This document shows positions 1-8,254 of a DNA stretch of 64,000 nucleotides, piece after piece. The DNA is taken from NCBI GenBank assembly GCA_019120575.1, contig DWUU01000015.1, forward strand, positions 31,844-95,843, written 5' to 3'. Source of the stretch: Candidatus Mediterraneibacter quadrami (GTDB lineage: Bacteria; Bacillota; Clostridia; Lachnospirales; Lachnospiraceae). The position numbers and the translations under genes were made by a program. Numbering within the stretch: the first letter of the stretch is position 1; the number at the start of each line of letters is the position of its first letter. The notes below the pieces were generated by a model, which saw nothing but the letters and a program-made list of their open reading frames with translations, made no database searches and was not told the DNA's origin.

Positions 1-265
1 CTTCCTTTTTACACAGTTCAATCCCTTCATATACGAGGGACAGCCTCGGGTTCGGCACCACGCCGCCAAGTGAAATATAGTCGATCCCGGCCGCATCCAG
101 GGAGCGGTAAATGCGGTCCAAAAGACCGCTCCTTACCACGCTTCCGCTTCCGTAGTGAACCAGCACTTTTTTACAGCCCTGCGCTTTTACAAGCTCACCG
201 GTCTGATCCTCTGTTCCTCTGCCGAATACAACTTTTGTCGGTGTGTAATACTGAAAATTTTCCAT
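1..265 (-). CDS. Iron-containing alcohol dehydrogenase, N-terminal part (truncated by window edge)
   Basis: Only the first 88 codons are inside the window; the gene runs off the left edge. The protein opens with MENFQYYTPTKVVFGRG, followed by a GCKKVLVHYGSGSV stretch. This is the typical start of group III (iron-dependent) alcohol or butanol dehydrogenases of the YqhD/BdhA kind, in which this half forms the NAD(P)-binding fold. The iron ligands and the catalytic region lie outside the window, so the substrate cannot be judged. An AAGGAAG ribosome binding site precedes the ATG at 263-265. The family assignment is good; the exact function is open. Confidence 0.85.
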   Translation of the reverse strand, partial: MENFQYYTPTKVVFGRGTEDQTGELVKAQGCKKVLVHYGSGSVVRSGLLDRIYRSLDAAGIDYISLGGVVPNPRLSLVYEGIELCKKE

Positions 266-330
266 GTACCCAACTTCCTTTCTTTCTGGTTATCCTCTGA
301 AAATATCCGGGCAATACAGATATCCGCAGA

Positions 331-858
331 TCACACGATCCCGATCTGACACATCTTCATCGCTTCCGCCGCCTGGTCATGTGTTGCAGGCGTGACGCCC
401 GCGCAGCATGAAATGTCAACCTCAACCGGCACTTCCGGCAGATACGCTTTCAGAAGCAGTGCATTGGAGATCACACAGATATCGGTGCAAAGCCCGATGA
501 GCGTGATCTTCTCCACCGGTTCCTTCTCATCCAGTTCCCGGACATATCCGCCCAGATCCACACTGCCGAAAGTTGGCTTGTCAATGATCCTGCTGCCCGC
601 TTTCGCAAGCACAGCCTCTTCCACGTCCGGATGGAGCTGCCACCCCGGCGTATCCTTTACACAGTGAACAACTGGAAGATGCCGGCCTTCCTCTGTTTCC
701 AGATAATCCGCCCCGTGGGTATCCCGGGTCGCGATCACCGGCCCCTCAAACCCGCGGATCTTCTCCACAACGCCCGGCACGATCGCCACCGCTTCCCCCG
801 TTCCGAGGGCGCCGTCTATAAAATCTTTCTGCATGTCCACAACTACAAGCACGTTCAT
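331..858 (-). CDS. Cysteine hydrolase of the isochorismatase/nicotinamidase family
   Basis: A 175-residue protein with the fold and catalytic set of the nicotinamidase/isochorismatase superfamily: Asp8 in VVDMQKDF, Lys94 in the IIDKPTFGS segment, and the nucleophile Cys128 in GLCTDICV. The RDTHGADY segment with nearby histidines (His48, His60, His65) could provide the metal site found in nicotinamidases. Nicotinamidase (PncA) converts nicotinamide to nicotinate for NAD salvage. The short, compact length and the Cys motif fit PncA, but a general amidohydrolase of the same family cannot be excluded. It stands alone, with the structured repeat at 902-1045 upstream of its start. Confidence 0.85.
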   Translation of the reverse strand: MNVLVVVDMQKDFIDGALGTGEAVAIVPGVVEKIRGFEGPVIATRDTHGADYLETEEGRHLPVVHCVKDTPGWQLHPDVEEAVLAKAGSRIIDKPTFGSVDLGGYVRELDEKEPVEKITLIGLCTDICVISNALLLKAYLPEVPVEVDISCCAGVTPATHDQAAEAMKMCQIGIV

Positions 859-901
859 CTGTCCTCACCTCGCTGATCACAATCGAATAATCGTTACCAT
901 G

Positions 902-1045
902 GCGCAATCATTATACTGCGTGCGCAGAGAAGGAAGCGCTGCGAAGCAGCATTTACTTCTCAAGCCGTGGCTTGCCGGTATAATCTCCGCGCAGCGGAGC
1001 AGCCCGGGTTCCGGGCTGGATTGCACGCATGTGCAATTATTATAC
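902..1045. repeat. Structured intergenic element: nested hairpins bounded by direct repeats
   Basis: A 144-bp non-coding segment between two minus-strand genes. It begins and ends with an imperfect 15-bp direct repeat, GCGCAATCATTATAC (902-916) and GTGCAATTATTATAC (1031-1045), 13 of 15 identical. Between them lie TGCGTGC (917-923) pairing with GCACGCA (1023-1029), which closes a set of four hairpins: GAGAAG/CTTCTC (927-961) enclosing GCTGC-GAA-GCAGC (938-950); CAAGCC/GGCTTG (961-974); CTCCGC-GCA-GCGGAG (985-999); CAGCCCGG-GTT-CCGGGCTG (1000-1018). An alternative hairpin ATTGCAC-GCAT-GTGCAAT spans 1020-1037. The density of stems with triloops suggests a repetitive palindromic element or structured RNA; I do not recognise a named family. 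Confidence 0.6.
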
Positions 1046-1071
1046 CACAGATGAACGCAAAATGACAGCGC

Positions 1072-2397
1072 CTATGAAGCGCTGCCATTCAGTGTCTGAT
1101 CTATGATGCTTCTCATAATATCTTCCGTCATCTGACCGGGTACGTATCCGTATACATTTCCGTCTTTATCGATCATAAATGTAGTCGGGAATGCAGAAAT
1201 CCCGTACTGCGTAAACATTTCCGAGCTCTCATCCATGAGCACCGGATAGGTATATCCGTTTTTCTCCATAAAAGCGGCGATGTCTTCCGCCGATCCTTCC
1301 TGACCGATCTCAGGTCCGGCCACGCCCAGGATCACCACTTCCGCTTCATCTCCCCGGGCGGCGTACTCCTCGTAGAGTTTCTGAATATCCGGCATCTCAT
1401 TGCGGCACGGTCCGCACCAGGTGGCCCAGAAATTCAGAAAGACCACCCTGCCTTTATAATCTTCCAGCCTGTGCACATTTCCGAACTGGTCCGTCAGCTC
1501 CAGGTCAGAAAGCGGCGCCGGCGTCAGCGCCCGCTCCTCTTCTTCCTCATCATCCGCTGCGCCCTCAGCCGTGCTGTCCGCACTGCCGTCTGCATCAGAC
1601 GATTCTTCCGCTTCGTCTCCGACATTTTCCCGGGCCGGATCCTCCTGTACTGTTTCCGTCTGTACCGCAGACAGATATCCGGTAATATCGTTCATCTTCC
1701 CGGTAAACATCAGCGCGCCCATCAGGATCATCAGCACGCCGCCCGCCTTCACGGTATAGCGGACAACCTTCATATGACGTCGGAAAAATCCGAGAAGCTG
1801 CGCCGTGAAGATCCCGGCCGCAAGGAACGGCAGGATGAACCCCAGCGTATACACCCCGATCAGCAGGAATCCCAGCCCGCTGCTCTGCGCGCTTCCGGCC
1901 ATCAGGAGCACGCTTGTAAGCGCCGGTCCCACGCAGGGCGTCCAGGCAAAACTGAACGTAAATCCCATGATCAGCGCCGTGAGCGGGGACATGGTCATCT
2001 TCTCCAGCCTGAACGGCAGCCGGTGCTCTTCCCCGAGCACCCTGGAACTGCCGAACAGGCCCAGCTGATACAAGCCGAACAAAATGATCAGCACACCGCC
2101 GATCCGCGCAAACAGCATCCGGTGTTCCCCGAAGAAACCGCCCGCAGCCGAAGCGCCCAGGCCGAGGACAAAAAATGCGCCACTGATCCCCAGCGTGAAG
2201 CAGAGGACGCGAAAGAAAAGCTTCGCCTTTGCAGCAGCAGCCCCGGCATCCGCCTCTTCCACCTCACCTTTAATCCCTCCTGAAAGATAGCCCAGATACA
2301 GGGGCACAAGAGGAAGGACGCAGGGCGAGAAAAAACTGAGCAGCCCCTGAAAAAAAACGGTCAGCACCGATACGCCGGTTTCAATAGAAAATCCCAT
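1072..2397 (-). CDS. CcdA-type thiol transporter fused to a TlpA/ResA-like thioredoxin domain
   Basis: A 441-residue two-domain protein. Residues 1-235 form a CcdA-like integral membrane domain with the two conserved Pro-Cys elements (SFFSPCVLPL, Cys26; FAWTPCVGPA, Cys155) that relay reducing power across the membrane. A strongly acidic linker (about 250-290, rich in Glu/Asp/Ser) joins it to a redoxin domain with the motif FWATWCGPCRNEMP, active cysteines 328 and 331. In related systems CcdA reduces an extracytoplasmic thioredoxin that keeps target cysteines reduced; here donor and acceptor are on one chain, a minimal DsbD-like arrangement. The client is unknown, as no cytochrome c genes are nearby. 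AGGAGA precedes the ATG. Confidence 0.88.
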   Translation of the reverse strand: MGFSIETGVSVLTVFFQGLLSFFSPCVLPLVPLYLGYLSGGIKGEVEEADAGAAAAKAKLFFRVLCFTLGISGAFFVLGLGASAAGGFFGEHRMLFARIGGVLIILFGLYQLGLFGSSRVLGEEHRLPFRLEKMTMSPLTALIMGFTFSFAWTPCVGPALTSVLLMAGSAQSSGLGFLLIGVYTLGFILPFLAAGIFTAQLLGFFRRHMKVVRYTVKAGGVLMILMGALMFTGKMNDITGYLSAVQTETVQEDPARENVGDEAEESSDADGSADSTAEGAADDEEEEERALTPAPLSDLELTDQFGNVHRLEDYKGRVVFLNFWATWCGPCRNEMPDIQKLYEEYAARGDEAEVVILGVAGPEIGQEGSAEDIAAFMEKNGYTYPVLMDESSEMFTQYGISAFPTTFMIDKDGNVYGYVPGQMTEDIMRSIIDQTLNGSAS

Positions 2398-2471
2398 ACC
2401 ATCTTATCTCCTGTCTTTCATTTCTGTTCTGAAATCTTATCATACTTCAGGCAAAAAAGACAGTGACAAAA

Positions 2472-3539
2472 TCACCCGATCTTCTGCACTGTCAGATTAA
2501 TTCCACTGTACGCGAAATCGCCGCCCTGCGCCTCTACCTGAAGCGTGGCCGGCACGGATGTTACGTCAAGAATCTGTGAGAACGCCAGATTTGTCGAATC
2601 CGTGGCATTCTGGAACGTATGCTGTGCAGCCGCACCGGCGACCGGCGTACCGTTCTGCTCCAGATACAATCCGATCGTAAGCGGCAGTGTTGAAGTGGAT
2701 ATCGGCGCGAGATTCCCGTTAAACGACACACTGTAGTATCCCGGCGTCCGGAGCGTTATCTGTGAACTGTTCTGATCATGTGTAATGTCCGTTCCGGCCT
2801 GGGACGCATTCCGGTCAAAGATCAGCATCGTCCCGTTCGTTCCGGTCTGGGCCGGCGTTGCATAGGCCGAAAGGAAGCTGGTCGGTGCGGCTGTTCCCGT
2901 TGCACCTGTAGCGCCTGTTGCGCCTGTTGCGCCTGCTGCACCCGTAGCGCCTGCTGCACCCGTAGCGCCGGTTGCACCGGTCGGGCCTGTCGCGCCGGCA
3001 GGACCTGTAGCTCCGGTCGGACCGGTCGCACCGTCTGCTCCCGCAGGACCCGTGGGTCCGGTGGCCCCGGTTGCACCTGTAGCTCCGGTCGGTCCGGTAA
3101 ACCCGGTAAGTCCGGTCGCACCGGCGGGACCTGTAGCGCCCGTTGCTCCGTCTGCACCTGCAGGACCTGTCGGACCAGTTGGGCCGGTCGCACCTGTTGG
3201 GCCGGTTGGACCTGTTGCGCCCGTCGGGCCGGTCGGGCCTCCTGCCGGACCGGCTGGTCCCGTGGCGCCCGTCGGACCTGTGGCCCCGGTTACGCCGGCA
3301 GTTCCGGTTGCTCCAGTCGGGCCTGTGGCTCCGGTTGCCCCGGCCGGCCCCGTCGCGCCTGTCGGACCGGTCGGTCCCGTGCAGCAACAGGGCTTCGGCG
3401 GACAGGGGCGGCATCCGAATGGATTCCACTGTCCTGAACCCGGAGACGACCCGCAGCCGCACCGGCAGTCCGCGGACTGCTCACGGATCTCCATATCCTG
3501 CGATGAATCTTCTGTATCCTTTTTTCTAAACCATACCAT
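2472..3539 (-). CDS. Collagen-like Gly-X-Thr repeat protein with BclA-type C-terminal domain
   Basis: A 355-residue protein. Residues 1-53 are polar, then rich in Cys and Pro ([17 protein letters not shown]). Residues 55-215 are an almost unbroken run of Gly-X-Y triplets dominated by [13 protein letters not shown] units, with one slip near residue 100 (PAGGPT). The final 135 residues form a beta-rich domain that resembles the trimer-forming C-terminal domain of BclA, the exosporium filament protein of bacilli. Such proteins are spore- or cell-surface filaments in Firmicutes. An AGGAGGT ribosome binding site precedes the ATG. All other reading frames through the repeat are also open because of its biased composition; these are shadows. 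Surface location is inferred. Confidence 0.85.
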   Translation of the reverse strand: MVWFRKKDTEDSSQDMEIREQSADCRCGCGSSPGSGQWNPFGCRPCPPKPCCCTGPTGPTGATGPAGATGATGPTGATGTAGVTGATGPTGATGPAGPAGGPTGPTGATGPTGPTGATGPTGPTGPAGADGATGATGPAGATGLTGFTGPTGATGATGATGPTGPAGADGATGPTGATGPAGATGPTGATGATGAAGATGAAGATGATGATGATGTAAPTSFLSAYATPAQTGTNGTMLIFDRNASQAGTDITHDQNSSQITLRTPGYYSVSFNGNLAPISTSTLPLTIGLYLEQNGTPVAGAAAQHTFQNATDSTNLAFSQILDVTSVPATLQVEAQGGDFAYSGINLTVQKIG

Positions 3540-3603
3540 ATCTTCTGACCTCCTTTCATATCCAGTATATGAAGGAATTGTCAGATTGCCATGAATGGGC
3601 TTT

Positions 3604-4983
3604 TTACCGTGTCCCGATCTTCTTTATGATCTTCCTGAACTGCACCGTAAACAGGATGGACGTAAACGTTACAGCCAGGGTGTCCGCGATCGGCTCGGCC
3701 AGATAAACGCCCATGGTCTGATCACTGCGGATCACGTGCGGCATAATGTAGATCAGCGGGATCAGAAGCACGAACTTCCTCATCACAGCCACGATGATTG
3801 ATTCGGTCGCCTTTCCCAGCGCATTGAATGTCATCTGGCAGGCCATCTGGATCCCCATCAGGAACATAGCCGCCATATAGATCCGGAGCGCGGTCCTGGT
3901 GTAGTCAAGCAGCGCTGCGTCGGAAGTAAACATAGCCGCAAATCCGCCCGGCAGCAGCATCACGAGCAGCCACAGAAGGGTCGCGTACCCCAGGCTGACC
4001 TTCAGAAGAAGCCGGAATGCCCCTCGCACCCGTCCTGCATCCCCGGCGCCGTAGTTATAACTGATGATCGGCTGGGCGCCCTGCCCCAGCCCCTGGAGCG
4101 GCAGCATGGCGAACTGCATGACGCTCGTGAGGATCGTCATTGCGCCGACGGCTACATCCCCGCCGTATTTCTGCAGGGAGCTGTTGAAGCACACGGAGAT
4201 CACACTCTCACTGGCCTGCATGATAAATGTCGCCACACCGAGTGCAAGGCAGGGAAGTATGATCTTCGGCGAAAGGCGCAGGTTGACCTTACGGATCTTC
4301 AGGTATGTCTTCTTTCCACACAGGAAACGGACCACCCAGATACAGGACAGGGCCTGCGAAATGATGGTCGCCAGCGCCGCCCCCTGCACATCCATATCCA
4401 GTCCGAAGATAAAGACCGGATCCAGGATGATGTTGGCCACCGCGCCGATCAGGACAGACAACATGCCGGTCTTTGCGAACCCCTGGGCAGTAATAAAGGC
4501 GTTCATCCCCAGCGTGATCTCCACGAAAACGGTGCCCAGCGCATAGATATTCATATACCGCACGCCGTATTCAATGGTATTTTCACTGGCCCCGAAGGCC
4601 ATCAGAAGGTCCCGGTTCCAGATCAGAAGAACGGCCGTAAGCACGACCGAGATCAGGATCTGCAGCACGAAGCAGTTTCCCAGCGTCTTTTCTGCAGACA
4701 CCCTGTCCTTCTTTCCCATAAAGATGGACGCTCTTGGCGCGCCGCCGTATCCCACCAGAGCAGCGAACGCGGAGACGATCATGATCAGCGGCATACACAC
4801 GCCCACGCCGGTCAGCGCCGCGGCGCCGATCTCCGGAATGTGACCGATATAGATCCGGTCCACGATATTATAAAGCATATTGATAAGCTGAGCGGCCACC
4901 GTGGGGAGCGCCAGCTTTAAAAGCAGTTTCCCCAGCGGTTCTGTCCGCAGAAATTCTTTATCGTTTGTCTGTTCCATAGTCAT
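3604..4983 (-). CDS. MATE family multidrug/Na+ antiporter
   Basis: A 459-residue polytopic membrane protein of about twelve predicted segments, with the MATE-type opening ([29 protein letters not shown] split over residues 16-44) and the duplicated six-helix architecture. MATE proteins export cationic drugs or metabolites in exchange for Na+ or H+. Its ATG overlaps the stop codon of the upstream MarR gene (ATGA), so the two are translationally coupled and the pump is very likely controlled by that regulator. The substrate cannot be predicted. Confidence 0.92.
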   Translation of the reverse strand: MTMEQTNDKEFLRTEPLGKLLLKLALPTVAAQLINMLYNIVDRIYIGHIPEIGAAALTGVGVCMPLIMIVSAFAALVGYGGAPRASIFMGKKDRVSAEKTLGNCFVLQILISVVLTAVLLIWNRDLLMAFGASENTIEYGVRYMNIYALGTVFVEITLGMNAFITAQGFAKTGMLSVLIGAVANIILDPVFIFGLDMDVQGAALATIISQALSCIWVVRFLCGKKTYLKIRKVNLRLSPKIILPCLALGVATFIMQASESVISVCFNSSLQKYGGDVAVGAMTILTSVMQFAMLPLQGLGQGAQPIISYNYGAGDAGRVRGAFRLLLKVSLGYATLLWLLVMLLPGGFAAMFTSDAALLDYTRTALRIYMAAMFLMGIQMACQMTFNALGKATESIIVAVMRKFVLLIPLIYIMPHVIRSDQTMGVYLAEPIADTLAVTFTSILFTVQFRKIIKKIGTR

Positions 4984-5426
4984 GAACCCATCCTTTCCAT
5001 TGCTGCTTTTACATTCCCTGTGAGACGCTGGAACAGCCTGTCCTGCATGACCAGTTCCTCTTCGGCGAATCCTTCAAGAATATATTTTCTGAACTCTTTT
5101 CCTGCCCGGTCGATGCTTTCTGTCACCGGAACAGCCTCCGGCCTCAGCTTCAGGTGGATCCGCCTGCGGTCTTCCGTATCCGGGATCCGTTCCAGGAGCG
5201 ACTTCCGGATCAGTTCCTCCACAGCTTTTGAGACCGCACCTTTGGAAATCATACGCAGTTCCACAATATCTGCGGCCGTATCTTTCTTTGGATTGTTCCG
5301 CAGGAAGCTGACCACCTCTGCTTCCACCAGTGTGAGGCCGTGCTCTTTGCACACATCTTTCAACATATGGTCATAGAGTCTGAGCAGACTTCGAAGCCCC
5401 GTCCATATTTCCGTTGTTCTTTCCAT
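4980..5426 (-). CDS. MarR-family transcriptional regulator
   Basis: A 148-residue winged-helix regulator. The central part carries a MarR-type DNA-binding region (LTLVEAEVVSFL, then AADIVELRMISKGAVSKAVEELIRKSLLERI) with the beta-hairpin wing containing DTEDRRR around residues 88-94. Flanking helices would form the dimer interface. Proteins of this family usually repress their own operon and an adjacent transporter, and are released by a small ligand. Here the MATE pump follows with a 4-base overlap. A sigma-A-like promoter and an imperfect palindrome lie directly upstream, consistent with autoregulation. Confidence 0.9.
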   Translation of the reverse strand: MERTTEIWTGLRSLLRLYDHMLKDVCKEHGLTLVEAEVVSFLRNNPKKDTAADIVELRMISKGAVSKAVEELIRKSLLERIPDTEDRRRIHLKLRPEAVPVTESIDRAGKEFRKYILEGFAEEELVMQDRLFQRLTGNVKAAMERMGS

Positions 5427-5454
5427 AATCTTTCTCCTGACAGTTTTTGCAATT

Positions 5455-5512
5455 AGTTTCTTTGTGAACTGTTTTCAAAAAAACATTATACCGCTTTAAA
5501 ATCTCTTGTCAA
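5455..5512 (-). promoter_or_regulatory. Promoter and possible operator of the marR-MATE operon
   Basis: On the minus strand TTGACA (5507-5512) is followed after 16 bases by TATAAT (5485-5490). Downstream of the -10, at 5455-5470, lies an imperfect inverted repeat with AGTT/AACT ends (AGTTCACAAAGAAACT), well placed to act as a MarR operator. The -35 abuts the stop codon of the glycosyltransferase gene. The promoter match is strong; the operator is inference. Confidence 0.6.
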
Positions 5513-5513
5513 C

Positions 5514-6590
5514 CTATCCGGGCCGGCTCACGCGCAAAATATTTTTATTCTCCAGATAATACGGCGATTCCGGTTTATACGATCCGGCAAGCTCGTTATA
5601 TTTCACAGCCTCCTCCCACCGCCCCATCCTGTCATAACAGACGCACAGACTGATCGCCGGCAAAAACCCGTAACAGTCTTCTTCAATAAACGCGCCGGAC
5701 ACCTCCGCCTTTTTCGCATGCAGCGCTTCTTTATACCAGAATACGGCCTGGTCATATTTACCTCTGTCCATGAAATGCCGGCCCAGGTCGCAGCATGTTT
5801 CACCTCTCGGAACATCGTATTCAAATGTGCGGAACAGCCATCCAAGGGCCGCGCCCTCATCTCCCATCCCGTAACAACAGGCCGCAAGCTTCCGGGCCGC
5901 GTCGATCCGGTTCTCGATCCAGCCGTCCGGGCGGTCGAGGAATTTTTCCAGCACATCCGCGGCTTTTTCATATTTCCGGTGATACAGAAGTTCCCGCCCA
6001 TAGTAATAGAGTGCCCGGCTGTCAAACGTCTCTTTCGCCCTCTCCATTTCTTCATAGATCCTCAGATTCCGCCCGCTGTCCGGCGCCTTTATCTTATGAT
6101 GTTCTACCCGGATGTCCGAATAAACGATCTTCCCCGACGGATTGACCGCCTCATGCACTCTGCCCTGAAAGTAATAGCCCGCATGGTTCCGGACGATCCG
6201 TTCTCTGTAATAGGTAAATGTACTCCGTCCCGCCCCGTCAAAAGAAACCGCATAGGGCATCATCACCACATCCGTATCCGGCGCGAGGGTCTCTTTGAAC
6301 CGCTTAAACCGCTCCGCCTCTCCCCCGGGGATCACGTCGTCCGCGTCCAGCCACATGAGGAAATCCTTTGTTCCTTTAGAAAAAGCAAAATTACGGGCTG
6401 CAGAAAAGTCATCACGCCACTCGAAATCACAGATCTGTTCCGTATAATGTGCCGCAATCTCTTTCGTGTGGTCATCAGAACCGGTATCCACGATGATGAT
6501 CTCATCCGCCAGATCTTTTACACTTTCCAGACATCTTCCAAGTACATCTTCTTCATTTTTAACGATCATACACAGACTGAGCGAAACCAT
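5514..6590 (-). CDS. Family 2 glycosyltransferase with C-terminal helical repeats
   Basis: A 358-residue protein. Residues 1-110 are a GT-A domain of family GT2: SLCMIVKNEE at the N-terminus, IIIVDTGSDDHTKEIA for nucleotide binding, and the metal-binding DAD at residues 82-84 (MWLDADDV). The second half (about 190-350) is helical with TPR-like features (ALYYYGRELLYHRKYEKAADVL and similar repeats). This domain combination is common in Firmicute enzymes related to SunS-type S-glycosyltransferases and to cell-surface glycan enzymes. Acceptor and sugar are unknown. The gene is separated from malic enzyme by a terminator, so it is probably transcribed alone. Confidence 0.88.
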   Translation of the reverse strand: MVSLSLCMIVKNEEDVLGRCLESVKDLADEIIIVDTGSDDHTKEIAAHYTEQICDFEWRDDFSAARNFAFSKGTKDFLMWLDADDVIPGGEAERFKRFKETLAPDTDVVMMPYAVSFDGAGRSTFTYYRERIVRNHAGYYFQGRVHEAVNPSGKIVYSDIRVEHHKIKAPDSGRNLRIYEEMERAKETFDSRALYYYGRELLYHRKYEKAADVLEKFLDRPDGWIENRIDAARKLAACCYGMGDEGAALGWLFRTFEYDVPRGETCCDLGRHFMDRGKYDQAVFWYKEALHAKKAEVSGAFIEEDCYGFLPAISLCVCYDRMGRWEEAVKYNELAGSYKPESPYYLENKNILRVSRPG

Positions 6591-6652
6591 GAAAGCGCTC
6601 CTTTTTCTCTTTATATATCAGTCTATGTCCGTATAACAGAAAAGTTCTGTAC

Positions 6653-6685
6653 AAAAAAGGAAGGCTTCCATATCAGGAAACCTTC
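6653..6685 (-). terminator. Rho-independent terminator of the malic enzyme gene
   Basis: A 10-bp stem (GAAGGTTTCC / GGAAGCCTTC on the minus strand, one G-U pair) with a 6-base loop, followed by six T residues at 6658-6653. It lies 28 bp past the malic enzyme stop codon. Confidence 0.8.
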
Positions 6686-6712
6686 TCTCTGCCATATTTA
6701 TCATGTGATCGG

Positions 6713-7885
6713 TCAGATCCTTGCCACGCCGCTCTTTCTTGCCGCTTCTGCCGTTGCCTTTGCCACAGCGTCCTTTACGCGGGGGTCGAATGCCGCCGGA
6801 AGAATATACTCCGGATTCAGCTCCTCATCGCTGACCAGTCCTGCGATCGCGTACGCCGCCGCAACCTTCATATCATCATTGATATCAGATGCCCGCACAT
6901 CCAGGGCTCCGCGGAAGATGCCCGGGAAGCAGAGCACATTGTTCACCTGGTTCGGAAAATCCGAACGGCCCGTGGATACGACAGCCGCGCCTGCAGCCTT
7001 CGCCTCATCCGGGAAGATCTCCGGCGTCGGATTCGCACATGCGAAGATGACCGGATCTTTCGCCATGCTGCGCACCATATCCTGCGTTAATGTGCCGGGA
7101 GCAGATACTCCGATAAATACATCCGCGCCTTTGATCACTTCTGCCAGCGTGCCTTTCTCATGGTTAAAATTGGTAATCTTCGCCATCTCCTCTTTGATCG
7201 GGTTCAGATAGTCACGCCCCTCATAGATCGCACCGTGACGGTCTGTCATGATCACATTCTTCAGCCCCATGGACATCAGAAGACGGATGATCGCGATCCC
7301 CGCCGCGCCCGCGCCGGACGTTACGATCTTAATATCTTCAATCTTCTTGCCGACGATCTTCAGCGCATTGATCATACCTGCAAGCGTAATCACTGCCGTG
7401 CCGTGCTGGTCATCGTGAAATACAGGGATATCACAGCATTCTTTCAGCCTCTTTTCGATCTCAAAACATCTCGGTGCGGAGATGTCCTCCAGGTTGATCC
7501 CGCCAAAGCTTCCTGCCAGAAGGCTTACAGTTTTCACAATATCATCCACATCTTTTGATCTCACACAAAGCGGGATCGCGTCCACATCGCCGAATTCTTT
7601 AAAGAGAACACATTTTCCTTCCATAACCGGCATACCGGCTTCCGGTCCGATATCGCCAAGTCCGAGTACAGCCGTTCCGTCCGTCACAACGGCAACCGTA
7701 TTCCAGCGTCTCGTCAGGTCAAAGCTTTTAGCCGGATCTTTCTGGATCTCCAGACACGGCTGGGCAACGCCCGGCGTATATGCAAGGCTCAGTGCTTCCG
7801 TGGAATCCACTGCCGCACGGCTCTTCACTTCGATCTTGCCTTTCAGTTCATAGTGCATTTTTAATGATTCTTTTGCGTAGTCCAT
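6713..7885 (-). CDS. NAD(P)-dependent malic enzyme
   Basis: A 390-residue short-form malic enzyme: N-terminal motif SLAYTPGVAQPCLEI, the DDQHGTAVI signature, and a Rossmann domain with GAGAAGIAI. It decarboxylates malate to pyruvate with reduction of NAD or NADP, giving pyruvate and reducing power in anaerobes that lack a complete TCA cycle. The length matches the small bacterial class (about 390-410 residues) without the C-terminal phosphotransacetylase-like domain of the larger enzymes. CAGGAGG precedes the ATG. The gene is monocistronic by context: it is divergent from argG and is followed by a terminator. Confidence 0.93.
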   Translation of the reverse strand: MDYAKESLKMHYELKGKIEVKSRAAVDSTEALSLAYTPGVAQPCLEIQKDPAKSFDLTRRWNTVAVVTDGTAVLGLGDIGPEAGMPVMEGKCVLFKEFGDVDAIPLCVRSKDVDDIVKTVSLLAGSFGGINLEDISAPRCFEIEKRLKECCDIPVFHDDQHGTAVITLAGMINALKIVGKKIEDIKIVTSGAGAAGIAIIRLLMSMGLKNVIMTDRHGAIYEGRDYLNPIKEEMAKITNFNHEKGTLAEVIKGADVFIGVSAPGTLTQDMVRSMAKDPVIFACANPTPEIFPDEAKAAGAAVVSTGRSDFPNQVNNVLCFPGIFRGALDVRASDINDDMKVAAAYAIAGLVSDEELNPEYILPAAFDPRVKDAVAKATAEAARKSGVARI

Positions 7886-8126
7886 AACTGCCTCCTGTCG
7901 TTTATTATATATTGAAGCACACGGATCTTCCTGCCGGATCTGATTTCAGCCGTATAATCCGTGATTTCATTACTCCTGCATTATTATACTTCTTTTTTTA
8001 TCATTCGGCACTATATTTTACAAAAAAATACAAAATTTTTCTCTACGCACACCAGATCCGCCTGTTTTCAGAGGCTGTATTTTTATGCATTTCTTCTGTA
8101 TATTCTGTTTTTTTCTGTTTTTATGC
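7886..8126. other. AT-rich intergenic region between malic enzyme and argG
   Basis: A divergent intergenic region without a credible gene. It is clearly more AT-rich than its neighbours, with long T runs. The small open frames in it lack ribosome binding sites. It must hold the malic enzyme promoter, but I see no convincing -35/-10 pair for it. Confidence 0.5.
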
Positions 8127-8155
8127 TTGCATAATTATAAATTCTGTTGTATAGT
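8127..8155 (+). promoter_or_regulatory. argG promoter with possible ARG-box overlap
   Basis: TTGCAT (8127-8132) and TATAGT (8150-8155) are spaced by 17 bases, a good sigma-A promoter. The -35 is embedded in TTGCATAATTATAAA, which partly resembles the AT-rich ArgR operator (TGAATAWWWATTCA type). Arginine repression of argG through ArgR is general in Firmicutes; the site itself is a weak match. Confidence 0.55.
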
Positions 8156-8254
8156 ATTTTCTGGCTTACAAAAAGCGGAAATACATGCGGATGGCACGGG
8201 ATGATCTCCCGACCGTAAAAATTAATAAAAATACATTCAGGAGGCATTTTAAAA

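Noticed and set aside
2778..3594. Long open frames on both strands inside the collagen-like gene
   Set aside because: They are caused by the repetitive, GC-rich composition of the Gly-X-Y coding sequence; the minus-strand frame with a ribosome site and sensible domains is the real gene.
5718..7211. 497-codon open frame on the plus strand opposite glycosyltransferase and malic enzyme
   Set aside because: It spans two well-supported minus-strand genes and the terminator between them, has no ribosome binding site and no recognisable domain.
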